In this document: positions 12,401 through 24,647 of the stretch, piece after piece
Position numbering within the stretch: position 1 is the stretch's first letter
Layout: each line of letters begins with the position of its first letter
Assembly (NCBI GenBank): GCA_002189035.1
Contig: NEEC01000004.1
Location: forward strand, 4,898,001-4,962,000
Length of the DNA: 64,000 nucleotides
Origin: Utricularia gibba
Taxonomy: Eukaryota > Streptophyta > Magnoliopsida > Lamiales > Lentibulariaceae
Reading direction: 5' to 3'
Notes under the pieces: generated by a model
The model's database searches: none
Told to the model about the DNA's origin: nothing
The model's input: the letters and a program-made list of their open reading frames with translations, nothing else
Position numbers and translations under genes: made by a program

Positions 12401-14292
12401 TTAGTATCAAATAATGCAATTACTAGGGCATACTGACCACAATAGCATTTGAAAAATCTTTGTGTGCATCATCAAGTTTCAAAGCTATTTTTGAGATCCT
12501 ATGCGAAAGAAGTTTTTGACGAGTGGTCCAGTCGGCATTTCTCCAGATACTCTTAGGAATCTCAGCCAAGCCAAAACCAAGAAGAAACACTCCAGTCACG
12601 AGTCCAAATGTGTTTGAGCAAGCCATCGCCCATCCCAGTACACCTCTACCACCAATCCTATATGTCAAAATGAATAATATGAAGCTTTCTAGAATCAGAC
12701 AAGGTGTACATCCCAAATCAAGAAAGGAAAATCATGAATCAAAACCTATATGTTGTGAGAAAAAGAAACCCTGAATAACTAGGTGAGAGCGAAGAGGAAA
12801 TCTCATAATACCCAATATAAAAAATTAACGAGTTCAGATCCCCAGTACAAACAATTGTTATGCCAAAAAACATATAATAATTCCACCAAGAAACAGCAAA
12901 ACGCATAGGAATCGAAATCATTAGGAGCCTAAATGAAAAAGGAAACTCCATCACGCTAAGAAGTATACAAAAGTCAAAGAATAAAAACACTGACCAATTC
13001 CTGTGCAAAGTGATGATGAGAATAAGTCCGAAAAGACCAATAGATCCCACAATTAAATAGAACACTAAGTTTACACGTATGCTAGTTTTCAATCTCTCTA
13101 CCATAGTGAAGTCACCAGCATCTTCATAGCCCTGTATTAGGGGAACAGTAAGCCTGCAAAGAAAGAATCTGCGGGTGACAATCTAAATGAATGAAGTTTT
13201 ACCTAAACACGTAGTTATAGCATATCATTTCATAAGAAAACAGAAAGGTCACGAAAAAAAGAGGATAAAACACCATGGATCCTATTTTTCTCTATAAAAA
13301 TACGTGAAGTCTATTTAGGGTATGAATAGCTGTAAAACATGTCTAGTGAGTCATGACCAATTCATGATCCACCGACACTGCAAGAATAAAACCCATTCTT
13401 TAAAACAATGCTATTCCACCTAAAGTCAGCTCTTGAGATTTAAAACACCCTGAAATTTATAAGCAAGAACTCAATCTTTTGGAAGGGATCCTCATTTTTG
13501 TACACTGATTGACTTTATAGACTAAATTCAGCAACGTAAAACAATCTTGCAACCATACCATGTAAGTAGAAAGGTACTCCAGTAAGACCAACTCCAAAAG
13601 AATGAAAGGCCACCATTGTCCCGACCAAGTATGGTCTGCATACCAGGCAATAAGGTCATGCAATTAGATTCTGCAGTCTTAAAAATTAGAATACTTTTTT
13701 TCTTGAAATGGAAATCACTTGCAGCATAATTGAAGATAAAGATTCTTCGATCATCAAGATATGACAGACTAAACTCATACACGTCAAACAATGTCCCAAA
13801 GCAAACCACAATAAATCAACCGTGCGTGTGATGAATTCTCAAGCTATTACATATAAAAGCACAAAACTTCGTTGCCGAACATAGCCATCACATTACGACT
13901 GCGACATAAAAAATGTCCACTATACTCCACTACATTTCCTGGGGGTAACGCCTTCAGTCTTCGGGAAAACTCCGCCGTGATTATTTGCATTCAAAGAATG
14001 CTAGATCTAAACGAGTTACACTGTGACCATATCAAACAGAGAACTTGCCCATCCCAACGTCATCAGACAAATCTATAAAACCACGTAATCCGAAGACAAA
14101 AAAAAAAAAAAGAACAGGAATTACCATCCAAATGTCAGCTGGGACGAGAATGATGATCGCAATCGAACAAAACCAAGTGTATCCAACCGTGAACAACACA
14201 TATCGCGGTACGTGTGGCCCAGAGAAGTACTTCAGGGTCAAAGCAACCATACCTAGGGTTAACGGAAGCGAAATCAAGTAAAATACCCACAT
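9425..14292 (-). CDS. LMBR1 domain-containing protein 2 homologue (multi-pass membrane protein)
   Basis: Fourteen exons can be followed in phase on the minus strand: 14125-14292, 13559-13635, 12995-13153, 12438-12657, 12198-12284, 11976-12115, 11739-11819, 11334-11398, 10921-11096, 10710-10840, 10525-10612, 10212-10425, 10009-10109 and 9425-9892. The product is 724 residues, matching plant LMBD2 homologues (about 730). Landmarks in order are MWVFYLISLPLTLGMV, GLSFFWSWSYWSTFLLTW, QGYEDAGDFT, WAMACSNTFGLVTG, EIPKSIWRNADWTTRQK, LTPRQTSSVSLLMICS, YAPPISYNFLNL and ADDIDGFDPSGLLILQK. Hydrophobic helices sit at the N-terminus and centre; the long last exon encodes a polar Ser/Lys-rich tail. LMBD2 proteins are membrane proteins of poorly known function. 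Two introns appear to start with GC instead of GT (10524-10523 and 10008-10007). TGGGCT/GGCCCA motifs lie upstream. Confidence 0.93.
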
Positions 14293-14564
14293 CTTCAGAA
14301 CTTCAGATCCCCCAAAAGGAATTATTCCAGGAATAATCGATCAATCAGGCATGCGATCTCTTCGTCTCCCAATTTCACTTTTCCCACGACTTCGATTCAG
14401 ATTTTTAATGGCAAATCCCTCCAGGGCTGCAACCTCCCCCCACAAGAATATACCGTCGGAGCTGCCACCTAGCTCCGCCTTCAGAACTCCAATGGCAGCT
14501 ATTGGACTTTTTGCCCTCGTCAATTAATACATAAAATAAAATTATTTAAATATAATTATGAGCC

Positions 14565-14640
14565 TAATCGGAGGCCCATAAAGTTAACTGTTCGTTGATT
14601 GGGCTAGAGATCCATTTGAACGATAAAAAAAGCCCAGATA
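14565..14640. promoter_or_regulatory. Site II-like motifs upstream of LMBD2 gene
   Basis: GGCCCAT near 14572, TGGGCT near 14600 and AGCCCAG near 14630 lie 270-350 bp above the LMBD2 start codon at 14292. A promoter role is inferred from position and motif class. Confidence 0.4.
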
Positions 14641-15255
14641 TATTGAATTAAATTTAGACTGTTTGAAATGGAGAATTTAAATACAATGAGAAATATTCTA
14701 ATAAAAATATATAAATTAGATAATAATAAATAAAATGAGAAATATGTTTTGAATGTTTCCTTTCTACGGAAAAATAATTATACTATTACTATTTTTTAGT
14801 GTAAATAATAATAAAAAAAGAAAATTAAATCCTAAAGCATGTTGGAGGAATGTCACGATAACAAATTTGTAAACTATATTTTGAATGAGTGATAAAATTG
14901 GATCGTATATATAAATTTTTGGTCGTAATCTGTAAAAGATAAGTAAAGCAATCAGCTTTCTAAAAGTCAAGATATCAAATCTTCAATTTAATTTTTTTAT
15001 AATTTTAATTTTAATTAATAAATATAAGATTTTGATATATTTATTAATATTTTTCTAAAGTTCAAGTGTCATAACAGAAACCCGAATGGTTCAACTTTAT
15101 CATGCGAAACACCCAAATGAAATGGGGCAAAAATGAAAAGTCAGGTCACCCGAGAGGTGGAATTGTTCTGTAAGCTGCTATTCGTTGAAAAGGAAGGGTA
15201 TGCAGAATGCAAGGATGACCTTGGACACTCTGAACTGAACCGCAACAGATGGCCC
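14641..15255. other. AT-rich intergenic DNA
   Basis: This very AT-rich stretch lies between the LMBD2 promoter and the 14-3-3 3' end. I see no gene, repeat array or RNA gene in it. Confidence 0.5.
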
Positions 15256-16475
15256 CTACTCATGGCCAGACTTGGGTGCTTCTTTGATCTCCTCAGTGTT
15301 ATCATCCTACGGAAGATACACACAAAGCACAACATGATCCGAGAATCTTTGGCAGGTCTGCTTCATGAAATCTATGCAGTGAAGATACCTGAATATCCGA
15401 ATTCCAGAGAGTGAGGTTGTCTCTGAGAAGCTGCATGATGAGAGTGCTATCCTTGTATGATTCCTCTCCGAGGGTGTCCAGCTCGGAGATAGCTTCATCG
15501 AAAGCCTTTGAGAATTGGAAAACTTGGTTAGGCACACTTCAATGGTTCCCAGATTTTATGAACAAATGGATGGATTAAGGGTTCAGCTAACCTGCTTGGC
15601 AAGACTGCATGCACGGTCAGGAGAGTTCAGAATCTCATAGTAAAAGACTGAGAAGTTCAGCGCCAGGCCGAGGCGGACGGGATGAGTTGGGGCTAACTCC
15701 GCAGCAGCAATGTCCTGCAACCAGAGGATCAAGATTACAGTAGAATGAAGGCTAAACATGGGTAGCTGTTCCAAAAAAACGAAGGAGAAAGATTAAAGTG
15801 AAATAGCTACTGCATTCAGATGTTAAACTAGGAAAAATATCAGATGGAAGGAAGGTCTAGAACGCAAATGTTCCAGCGAGAAAGGGATTTACCGTAAACA
15901 AACAGGAAAACAGATTATGCAGACTACATCATCTATGAAATTGAGAGATCGGATCCAAAAAGGTATATTATCACATAGAGAAATTGATAGAAAAGAACCT
16001 GAGCGGACTTGTAAGCCGCAAGAGTCTTCTCAGCGGCATCCTTACGCTCTGCATCAATCTTGAACTCCGCCAGGTAGCGATGATAATCTCCCTTCATTTT
16101 CAGATAAAAAACCTTCGATTCACCGCTGGCCGCAGATTCAATCAGTTTCGAATCAAGAAGTTCGAGAATGCCATCGCAAATGGAGGATAACTCAGATTCG
16201 ATCTTAGATCTATAGCTCTTGATGGACGAAACGTGTTTATCGTTTCCGCGATTCTCCTCCTTCTGCTCAACCGAAGAAATGATCCTCCACGAAGCGCGCT
16301 TAGCGCCAATAAGATTCTTGTAGGCGACCGAAAGTAGGTTCCGCTCTTCGACGGAAAGCTCGTCGCCGCCAGCAGCTCCCACGACCTTCTCCATAAACGC
16401 CACCATTTCCTCATAACGCTCTGCTTGCTCGGATAGCTTTGCCATGTACACGTACTCTTCACGGGGAGAAGCCAT
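15256..16475 (-). CDS. 14-3-3 protein, non-epsilon type
   Basis: 14-3-3 dimers bind phosphoserine/threonine motifs in client proteins such as kinases, transporters and transcription factors in the cytosol and nucleus. Four exons on the minus strand (15999-16475, 15592-15714, 15389-15505 and 15256-15306) give 255 residues. The four-exon plan and sequence fit the non-epsilon group. Visible landmarks are [51 protein letters not shown] (signature 1), [32 protein letters not shown] and [17 protein letters not shown] (signature 2). The groove residues K, R, R and Y of the family are in these blocks. The short last exon encodes [16 protein letters not shown], a divergent acidic tail as expected. The frame is intact. 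Confidence 0.96.
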
Positions 16476-16619
16476 TCCGATTTGCCAAGAGAAACTACCG
16501 TTCCGAGAAAGAAAGAGAGAACTCCTGCGGAGGAGTCGGTTTCAAATTCCCACTTTCAGGAAACGCTTCTTTTCCGCTACGCTCATGCTTCATGACGTCA
16601 CAGGCCAGTGAGATCAAAC

Positions 16620-16705
16620 CAGTGCTGGGCCCAGTTTCCACAAGCCTGGCTTATATGGGCTAGAGAATAAGGCCCATAATCTCTAACACTACCGCACTTA
16701 GCCCA
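16620..16705. promoter_or_regulatory. Site II-like motifs upstream of the 14-3-3 gene
   Basis: TGGGCCC near 16627, ATGGGCT near 16656, GGCCCAT near 16671 and AGCCCAT near 16700 lie 150-230 bp above the 14-3-3 start codon. This is the densest such cluster directly upstream of an expressed-looking gene here. Confidence 0.5.
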
Positions 16706-17469
16706 TAATTGAAATCCATATCCAAATTCATAATTTATTAAATTCGAGTCAATAATTTTATAAAAAATCATAAAATTTAGATAATTATTTTTATTTAATT
16801 CTTTCAAATTAGAATTAAATAAGTAAAGAAATTCAAATTTTGGTATATGTCGCACCCATATTTTAAAAACGGGTTCAACCCATCATCCGATTCATTATTG
16901 ATTTTTTATAATAAATTAAATCGAATTGAACTCATTATAGTGCCTAAACCACAGGTTAATGTCATCAAGAATCTGATTCTTTAATGCAAAGTACAAAATA
17001 GAAAGCTTCCAAAATATTAAGTCAACCCTTTTGCACCGACAACATCAATAATCATACCTTAGGCGTCAATATCGAAGAACTACTTTGTTAAATTATAACA
17101 CTTTTACTTTTATAATTAAAAATTATGTGTTTTTTAAATATATTCTATAAATCAATATCAACTTAGTTTTGATCAACATAAAGAGGAAGATGCATGTCTT
17201 TCAAACCGGTCGAACCGGATCGAATGTAAGATAGCTGGTTCTTGTGTCGAACGCGCGAACCTGTTCGTGATGGTTTGTCGTTAAGAACGATGACTGGGTA
17301 GCCGACATGTCATTGCTATAAGAAGGCTGTGCATGTTCATTTCTCTGGATATACAATCGTCCGGCGTGCACGCGATTTGGGTATCGCTCGCTCTGTATTC
17401 ATCATGCTCGGGTTGATGCTTCAGTCATGAATCCTTCTGGTTAAGTTATTCTTGTGGTGGTGGTTAAGA
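16706..17469. other. AT-rich intergenic DNA between divergent 14-3-3 and ABCG genes
   Basis: No gene is seen. Near 16860 a TTTTAAAAACGGGTTCAACC-like segment loosely resembles the border of the AT-rich insertion in the F-box pseudogene at 22833, perhaps the same repeat family. The last 250 bp are the presumed ABCG promoter and 5' UTR. Confidence 0.4.
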
Positions 17470-19855
17470 ATGGAGCTTGAAAGGTATGGTGGGAGAAAGA
17501 ACGCTTCTGGTGTGTATCTCACGTGGAGGGACTTGTGGGTGACAGTGCCCGTGAAGAAGGCGGGGAAGGTCGCCGTGGAAGAGGAAGGGCGGCGGCGGTC
17601 GTTACTGCATGGAGTTACCGGCTACGCCGAGCCGGGAGAGGTGGTGGCCATCATGGGGCCGTCGGGTTGTGGCAAGTCGACACTTCTAGATACGTTAGCA
17701 GGTCAGTTGATGAAATGCTTTCTGCAGAAACTCCAGAATGGAAAACATAAGTTCTTAGTATGCAGGGCGATTGCGCTCAAACACGAATCAAACTGGAGAT
17801 ATCCTCATCAACGGCAAGAATCAAGCTCTCGCTTATGGAACTTCTGTAAGAAAAATCTGAATCTGTTTGTTTAAAAGAAGGGAGAAAAATTCATTTCTCG
17901 TTTGCCACATGAAGGCTTATGTGACACAAGAGGACACCCTAATGGCGACCCTCACTGTACGGGAAGCCGTCTACTACTCAGCTCTTCTGCAGCTCCCCAA
18001 AACCATGTCCAAGTCGGAGAAAAAGGAGCGGGCGGAGGAGACGATCAGGGAGATGGGTCTAAGCAGCGCGATAGACACGAAGATAGGAGGATGGAACGTG
18101 AAGGGGCTAAGTGGCGGCCAAAAGAGAAGAGTCAGCATCTGCATTGAGATCTTGACAAGGCCGAAGCTCCTGTTTCTCGACGAACCCACGAGCGGTTTAG
18201 ACAGCGCGGCTTCCTACCATGTCATGAGACGAATCACCGAGCTCGCCAGACAGGAAAGAACGACCGTACTCTTCTCGATTCATCAGCCAAGTGGAGATGT
18301 TTTCCAGCTTTTTAGCAGTCTTTGCCTCTTGTCTGCAGGGAAGACCATTTATTTTGGACCTGCTTCTGCAACAAATGAGGTCAGATTTCGAATCTGTTCA
18401 CAAGATTCAGCAACATTTATATGCTGATGGGATTTTCTTACCCTTGCGGTTCAGTTCTTTGGTTCAAGTGGCTTCCCTTGCCCTTCCTTGACGAACCCAT
18501 CGGATCACTTCCTCAAAACCATCAACAAAGATTTTGATGCGGTGAGCAGGAAGGTGATTCACTCCCCATTTTAGTTTCTACTCTCTAACATGTAGTATCC
18601 TCGTACCTTAGGACATCGAACAAGGATTAGGAAAGATAACCGCCGACGAAGCCATCAAGATTCTCGCAGAGGCGTACGAATGTTCAGAAGCCTATGAACA
18701 AGCAAAGAGACGAGTAGAGGCCATATGCGCAGAGGTATAACTAACATGTGCAGCAAGAGCTATGGTTACCTTTCTAAGATTGCATCCATCCCCATTGCAG
18801 AACGAAGAAGCGGCGTTGAGTTTGGAAGGGAGCCAAGCGGGATTCTTCCAGCAAGCCATTGTCTTGACCAAGAGATCCTTCGTTAACATGTACCGTGATC
18901 TGGGCTACTACTGGCTGCGTCTCGGTGTCTACATAGCTCTCTGCATATGCCTGGGAACAGTTTTCTACAACTTGGGAGACAGCTATTCCTCCATCAAGGT
19001 CTCTTTCTGATCCAAACCTTGTCTGTTTTCCCACACGGTTTTAAGCTGTAACATCATGCCATTCTCTCCGATGCAGTCTCGACAGTCGCTGCTGCTGTTC
19101 GTGTCAGGATTCCTAACTTTCATGGCGATCGGAGGGTTCCCGTCTTTCGTAGAGGAGTTGAAGGTATAATCTCAAAAAGGGTACCTTTTCTGAGCTAGAG
19201 ACGGCAGAGTTCACTGATGCTTCTCCACTTGATGCAGATATTCAAGCGGGAAAGACTTAATGGGCATTACAGTGTGATGTCGTACGTCATCGGGAACACA
19301 GTTTCTTCCACACCATACATACTGCTGAACACCATCATCCCTGCCACAATAGCTTATTATCTGGCTGGTCTGCAACAGAGCATAGACCACTTCGCCTACT
19401 ACACGCTGGTTCTCTTCTCATGTCTGATGCTTGTGGAGAGTCTGATGATGATCGTCGCTGTGATCGTGCCCAACTTCCTGATGGGCATCATCATAGGTGC
19501 CGGAATTCAAGGCATAATGCTGCTCATCGGCGGTTACTTCTGCTTCCCAGATGATATCCCAAAGCCTGTGTGGAAGTACCCTGTTTTCTACATAGCTTTC
19601 CACACACATGCTAATCAAGGGTTACTGAAGAATGAGTTCAAGGGATTGGTTTTCCCTGACAATACGCCTGGAGGGCCTTCAACAATCAGTGGTGATGAGA
19701 TATTAAGAAGCATTTGGCAAGTGAACAAATACTCCAAGTGGATTGATGCACTGGTGCTTCTTGGAATGGTGCTTACATACCGGCTTATCTTCTTCGGAAT
19801 CATCAAGCTCAACGAGAAGATTCGACCCCTTGTTCGAGAATGCTTGTTCTCATAG
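17470..19855 (+). CDS. Half-size ABC transporter, ABCG/WBC family (ABCG1-like)
   Basis: Eight exons in phase are 17470-17701, 17766-17845, 17915-18379, 18455-18541, 18612-18734, 18801-18998, 19077-19163 and 19238-19855, giving 629 residues. The nucleotide-binding domain comes first: Walker [10 protein letters not shown], a Q-loop region near [10 protein letters not shown], the ABC signature LSGGQKRR, Walker B LLFLDEP with TSGLDS, and the H-loop SIHQPSGD. A six-helix ABC2 membrane domain follows, beginning around [20 protein letters not shown] and including [17 protein letters not shown]. Reverse NBD-TMD order and half size are diagnostic of ABCG. Close relatives in Solanaceae (ABCG1) export suberin or other lipid precursors; that role here is inference from family resemblance. 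The start ATG was chosen as the first in the frame. The frame is intact. Confidence 0.94.
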
Positions 19856-20522
19856 AAACCTGCACTTGTAAGTTAGCATACAATGTCTTCAAACGCATGG
19901 AGTTATACTACAATTTCAATGATTAAGCAACATGATTTGTATTTGATAAGTTACCACACAATGTTTGTAAAAACATGTATTGCACTCAAACAAAAATCCC
20001 AACTCCCATAAGACAGGGGTATAACATAATTTGTCTTCGAAGAGAACTAAAACGACAGAGCATTAAGCAGTGTCCTGAGTTCAAAATACGGTATGATTGA
20101 CACAGTTACAGGGCATTGATACAACTAGTTAAATATGTATAATAGAATAGAAGGGTGCCTTCATCACCTTCTACACAAGATTTCGTCAATATTATCTTCA
20201 AAAAAAAGAAATTTTCAAATGTTCAATGCAGATGAAAGAATACTTGGATAATCAATGAGCACATACAAAATGTTAAGAAAGAGAACCGCCTCCTACAAGC
20301 GCATTTTATTATGCAGAGCATACACATACTAATCAATGTCCTTGTGCTGCATTTTACTGCTTCCAAACACCAAACTCCAATGAACAATAAAAGTCTCCCA
20401 ACTTATTAGTGCCATCTTCATCGAGGTAACATGCACCCAGTTCCTTGAGAAAATCTCCATCACATCCAGTAAGACGATCCTCATAGAGATAACCATCGTA
20501 TATCATACCTTCGGTATAATAA
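19856..20522. other. ABCG 3' flank and F-box A former coding tail
   Basis: The stretch 20354-20522 keeps an open frame on the minus strand (…DYDYYTEGMIYDG…, ending EFGVWKQ) that resembles the acidic tail of F-box copy B but is out of frame with copy A. The rest is AT-rich with no gene seen. Confidence 0.55.
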
Positions 20523-20557
20523 TCATAATCCACAGCATGTGTAATAATCATAATCCA
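20517..20557. repeat. 25-bp tandem duplication in F-box A tail
   Basis: A 16-bp sequence beginning TAATAATCATAATCC occurs twice with a 25-bp period. Twenty-five is not a multiple of three, so the duplication alone explains the early stop of copy A. Other copies in the array lack it. Confidence 0.75.
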
Positions 20558-21649
20558 AGTCATCAGTGTGATAATCATCATATTCCGAGTCATAAGTAAA
20601 AAATTCTTTTCTACCATGACCCAAAACCTTCACCTTCGGGAATTGCCTCTGCAATTCTACTTCATCCACATCAAAGGAATCTGTAATGTCTAGATACTCA
20701 AGATGCTGGCAATGATGTCTGATGGCTTGAAAAGCAGCAGCTTCTACGCAGGTATAGGACAAGTCTAAAGATGTGATGTTAGAAAGCATTGGCGCCATTT
20801 CAATCATCTCATTGTTTGAAATATGTCCTTCTAGCCGAAAAGTTTGGAGGGCATGAACACTGGAAAACAACAGAATACGAATTGGAATGGCAGCAATAAT
20901 GTAATCCCAATCATGAAATGAAAATACAGAAAATACAAGTAACGGAGATATGCCACCATAAAAAAAGGAAAAAGAAACATGTCATGATATCAAAATATAA
21001 ATAATATCAATAATATAAGAAGATTGAATTATAATGTAATACAGAAAATGTAGAATCACGCGTATAAACTAACCTGAAGAAGCAAAGTACGGAATCACTA
21101 AAATTTCCATGCAAACAGCAATCTTTAGATCACAAGATCATATTCACAATTACTTAAATCTTCGCTAAAACTATAAAATACGAGGTGTACAACATACTGT
21201 TTTTAAAACCAAACCAGATGAAACTTCTCAAACGTGTCTTCTGTTATTGAATAAATTCCCAGTTTTCTCACATTAGTGAGCTACACGAATGGAACAGTTA
21301 TAAAAAGCCAAGCCAAAAAAGAAGTGGACGTAATGTAATTCACTTACTGCTGTCCAATCAATATAATGCTTTCACTAGAGAGACTGCCATAAATACTGAG
21401 TTCTTGGAGCGAGCCGCAACTTCTAGGAAGGAGTAATTGAAGCATACGGTGTTTTTCTTCTCGATTCAAATAGCAATCCCGTAAGTCTATATGCTGCCAA
21501 CAATAAGGACCCATGACCACTCTTTGCCATGATTTGCAAACCGCTGGGATTGTAGTAAGCATCGCAAAAAGTGAGAGCTTCTTGAATATTACGCCAAGTA
21601 GATCTGGGATTAAATCATCCCAATTCCCAGAATCGCTCGTCGCGTCCAT
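20523..21649 (-). CDS. FBW2-like F-box/LRR protein, copy A, C-terminus shortened by frameshift
   Basis: F-box proteins recruit substrates to SCF ubiquitin ligases through SKP1. Exon 1 (21348-21649) has NWDDLIPDLLGVIFKKLSL and TIPAVCKSWQRVVMGPYCW, an F-box of the FBW2/SKIP19 style. Exon 2 (20523-20859) has LRR-like ALQTFRLEGHISNNEMIEM and NITSLDLSYTC. The splice is CA|GTAAGT with phase 2. The product is 212 residues. The tail stops at TCCGL because a 25-bp unit is tandemly duplicated (16-bp repeats at 20517-20532 and 20542-20557), which shifts the frame; the original acidic tail continues in the next frame to 20354. Compared with FBW2 (over 300 residues) the array copies lack a central portion. 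Confidence 0.8.
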
Positions 21650-22573
21650 CAATCTCCCCCACTCTCCACCTGCAAAATAAAAATGCACATGATGTTATAC
21701 AAGAAAAAAAGTTGTCCCACATCTTCCTATTCGTGATAAATATACATTCCGTAATAAATATTTCCATTCGATCCATTACATACCAAAAAGGAAATAGAAA
21801 CATACCATGGCATCAATCTGAAAACAATATCAAAAGTAATAAGAATACTGAATTATAATGTGTAAAGGAGATGCACGATAACGAGTATAGAATAATCTGA
21901 GGAAATAGAGTACGGAATCACTAAAATTCCAGAATTATGCAAATAGCAATCTAAAGATCACATGATGATGTTCATGTTGTAAATTGAACATGAATAAGAA
22001 GAAAAATATCAAAATCGTAAAACGTTGTTTTAAGTATTTCAATTTTCTATAATTCAAGAGCCTCTTCGAAAATTGCATCTTGATCTCAAAAATTAATCGA
22101 ATATATACGTAAATCGTAAACTCTAATAGACTCGAGATAAAACAAACAAAACATGGGTTGAGACCGCAAACGTGTTTTGGGGTGGTTACACCCCCTGCGC
22201 ATTCGGGGCCTCAATAAGTACAATACAATTTAATAAATTAGAATTCTGAATGCATGTGAAATACAGAGGTACATTAAAAATATTGAATTGACGTCACATA
22301 TAAATTAATTGAAATACCTTTCAACTAACAATGTGGGATTGACAACCTTTTCTCCAATACCTTATTCCAACAATTCATACATGATTAAGTCTTCTTTAAA
22401 ACAATAAAATGCATGCTGTGCAACATGTTGTTGTGAGAACCAAAGGAACTTCTCAAAAATGTCTTCTGTTATTGAATACCTTGCCAGTCTTCTCACATTA
22501 GTAAGCAACACGAATGGAACAGTTATAAAAAACCAAGCAAAAAGAAGAAATGGATTCAACGTAAATTACTTAC

Positions 22574-22993
22574 TGCTTTCCAATTAATATAATGCTTTCA
22601 TCAGAGAGATTGCCATAAATACTCAGCTCTTGGAGCGTGCCGCAACTTATGGGAAGGAGTATTTGAAGCATATGACAGTTTTGTTCTCGAGTAAAATAAC
22701 AACCCCGTAAGTCTATATGCTGCCAACAATGAGGACCCATGACCACCCTTTGCCATGACTTGCAAACCGCTGGGACTGTAGTAAGCAACTCACAAAGTGA
22801 GAGCTTCTGGAATGTTACGCTAAAGTACATCTAGGCAGTGTTTTAAAATAATGGGTTCGACCTGATTAGATTCGAACTCGTATTTTAATGTGTTGTATCT
22901 AATTCAATTCTTTTATTTTCATTTTTAAAAAATTTTTTAATGTATATTTTAGAAAAATGATTAATAGCAAATATAATAAATATAATAAATATT

Positions 22994-23044
<51 letters not shown>

Positions 23045-23406
23045 TATATTGATTAAATCTTAATAATTATATTTTTATATATGTATTTATATTAATAGTA
23101 AAAAATATTCATCTATAGTTGGATTATATATTATTTGAATTAAGATATTGAAAGATTAAAATAATTTAATGTAATAATATCAATTATTTATGTATATATA
23201 TTTAATTTTCTATACTTTCAATATTTTGATACATTAAAATATAATTTTATAATCATATTTAAATATTTTAATAAATATAATTAAAATTTAATGAACTCGG
23301 TTCAACCCATATTAAAAAATGTTCAATCCAAAAATATAACAAAATGGTTCAATGAGTTTAACCGGATTAAATCATCCCACTTCCGGGAATCGCTCGTCAC
23401 GTCCAT
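22574..23406 (-). pseudogene. FBW2-like F-box pseudogene, copy A' (exon 1 split by insertion, exon 2 missing)
   Basis: The first codons (MDVTSDSRKWDDLI) lie at about 23364-23406, and the exon resumes at about 22832 with FQKLSLCELLTTVPAVCKSW, GPHCWQHIDLRGCYF and ESIILIGKQ, ending at the usual CA|GTAAGT donor. Between the halves is a 531-bp AT-rich insertion that removes the IPDxLGVIF part of the F-box. No LRR exon is found between this donor and copy A, so exon 2 has been lost. The 5' flank shared with copies B and C is still present at about 23640-23770. Confidence 0.85.
22833..23363. mobile_element. Unclassified AT-rich insertion with TA microsatellite
   Basis: Compared with copies A, B and C, this 531-bp segment interrupts the F-box exon. 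It contains a (TA)n run at 22997-23038 and no coding sequence. The two ends carry loosely inverted GGGTTC-GA motifs, but I see no clean terminal inverted repeats or target-site duplication, so the class is unknown. Confidence 0.55.
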
Positions 23407-24647
23407 CGATCTCCACCACTCTCCACCTGCAAAATGGAAATGCACTAAACATTATACAAGGAAAAAACTTGTCCCTGACTCCCTCATCTTCCTATTCGTG
23501 ATAAATATCCATTCCGTACCAGATACTCCTATTCGATCGATAACCATCAATCAACAAAATAAAACGAAGCATAAAAAAATAGAGGAAACGACGCAAAACC
23601 TCGATCCCAAACCCAGCCAAAGATTATACCTCAAGTGAACCAGATAAATGAAGATCGCAGTACCGGAAAAGAGTCCATGATCTAGTCTACCTCAAGGTTT
23701 CTTAAATACAACACAAAATTAAAAACAGAGCAACTGAAGGGTCGGCACACCAACGGTCTTTTCCTCGACTCGGAGTTTGACCTCCCCATCAAAAAATCCC
23801 ATTTAATAGTAATTTACTATTTCAAAAAAAAAAATATTGCAAAAAATCAACCAATATTTAACCCTAAACCAAAATATAAAAGATTATAAAAAACGATCAA
23901 CTTTGGTGTGCTTCAATTTTTTTAGAAGCAGCACGATAGATAACGGTAGGCAACAAGATTTGTGTGAGAAGAAAATATAATAAAAAAGAATCAACCAATA
24001 TTCCAAAGTTGAAAATAGGATACCATATGGAGAGTGACAGGGGATTGGGATGAATTTGAAAAGTAATCATCTTATTATTACTGTATGTGAAAAGTAATCA
24101 TTTTAAGTATAAAACTTTGATCTCAAAGAAAATATCAAAATGATTATTTTTCTAAATATATCCAAGGGATTGGTACAATGAATTAAATGTGTGATAGAAA
24201 TGTTTTTTTTTATCAGCTTTTATACAATATAAAAAAATTCTATAAGAAAGAGAGTCTCTTTCTACAGATTCACTCCATTCTTTTAAAGTATCTTTATTCA
24301 TTTATGTAAATGATGATATGATATTTTCAAAAATTGAATTATTAAATTTAATTTATTAAGTTTTCGTTAAGTTTGTATTCATTTATATAAATCATAATAT
24401 TAAAATAATATTTTAAATAATATTTTAAACAATTTTCTTAAGAAAATTAGATTTTTTCATTTCCGTTTACAAAAAAAAAAATGATAAAAAAATTACTCAT
24501 TTCCAAAAATATTTACCCATTTCCAAAAATACCATATCAATATTTTTGAAAATGAATAAAGATGCTCTTATGAAGAGCATACACATAATAATTCTGGGGA
24601 TACATTATCCTTATGCTGCATTTTAATGCTTCTAAACAACTAACACT
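23407..24647. other. 5' flank of copy A' and 3' flank of copy B
   Basis: The stretch 23640-23770 matches the upstream blocks of copies B and C. From 23800 to 24600 the DNA is AT-rich with short repeated phrases (for example ATTTCCAAAAATA near 24500) and no supported gene. Confidence 0.45.
23641..23770. repeat. Conserved upstream block of the F-box array, unit 1
   Basis: A block with GCAGTACYGGAAAAGAGT followed by GTCGGCACACCAACGGTC and TCTTTTCCT occurs here, at about 26190-26310 and (more diverged) at about 28220-28336, each 330-490 bp above an F-box start codon. It marks the duplication unit and may include the 5' UTR and core promoter. Confidence 0.65.

Noticed and set aside
23291-23638. 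115-codon plus-strand frame over the F-box A' 5' region
   Set aside because: Shadow of the minus-strand F-box exon and its flank.
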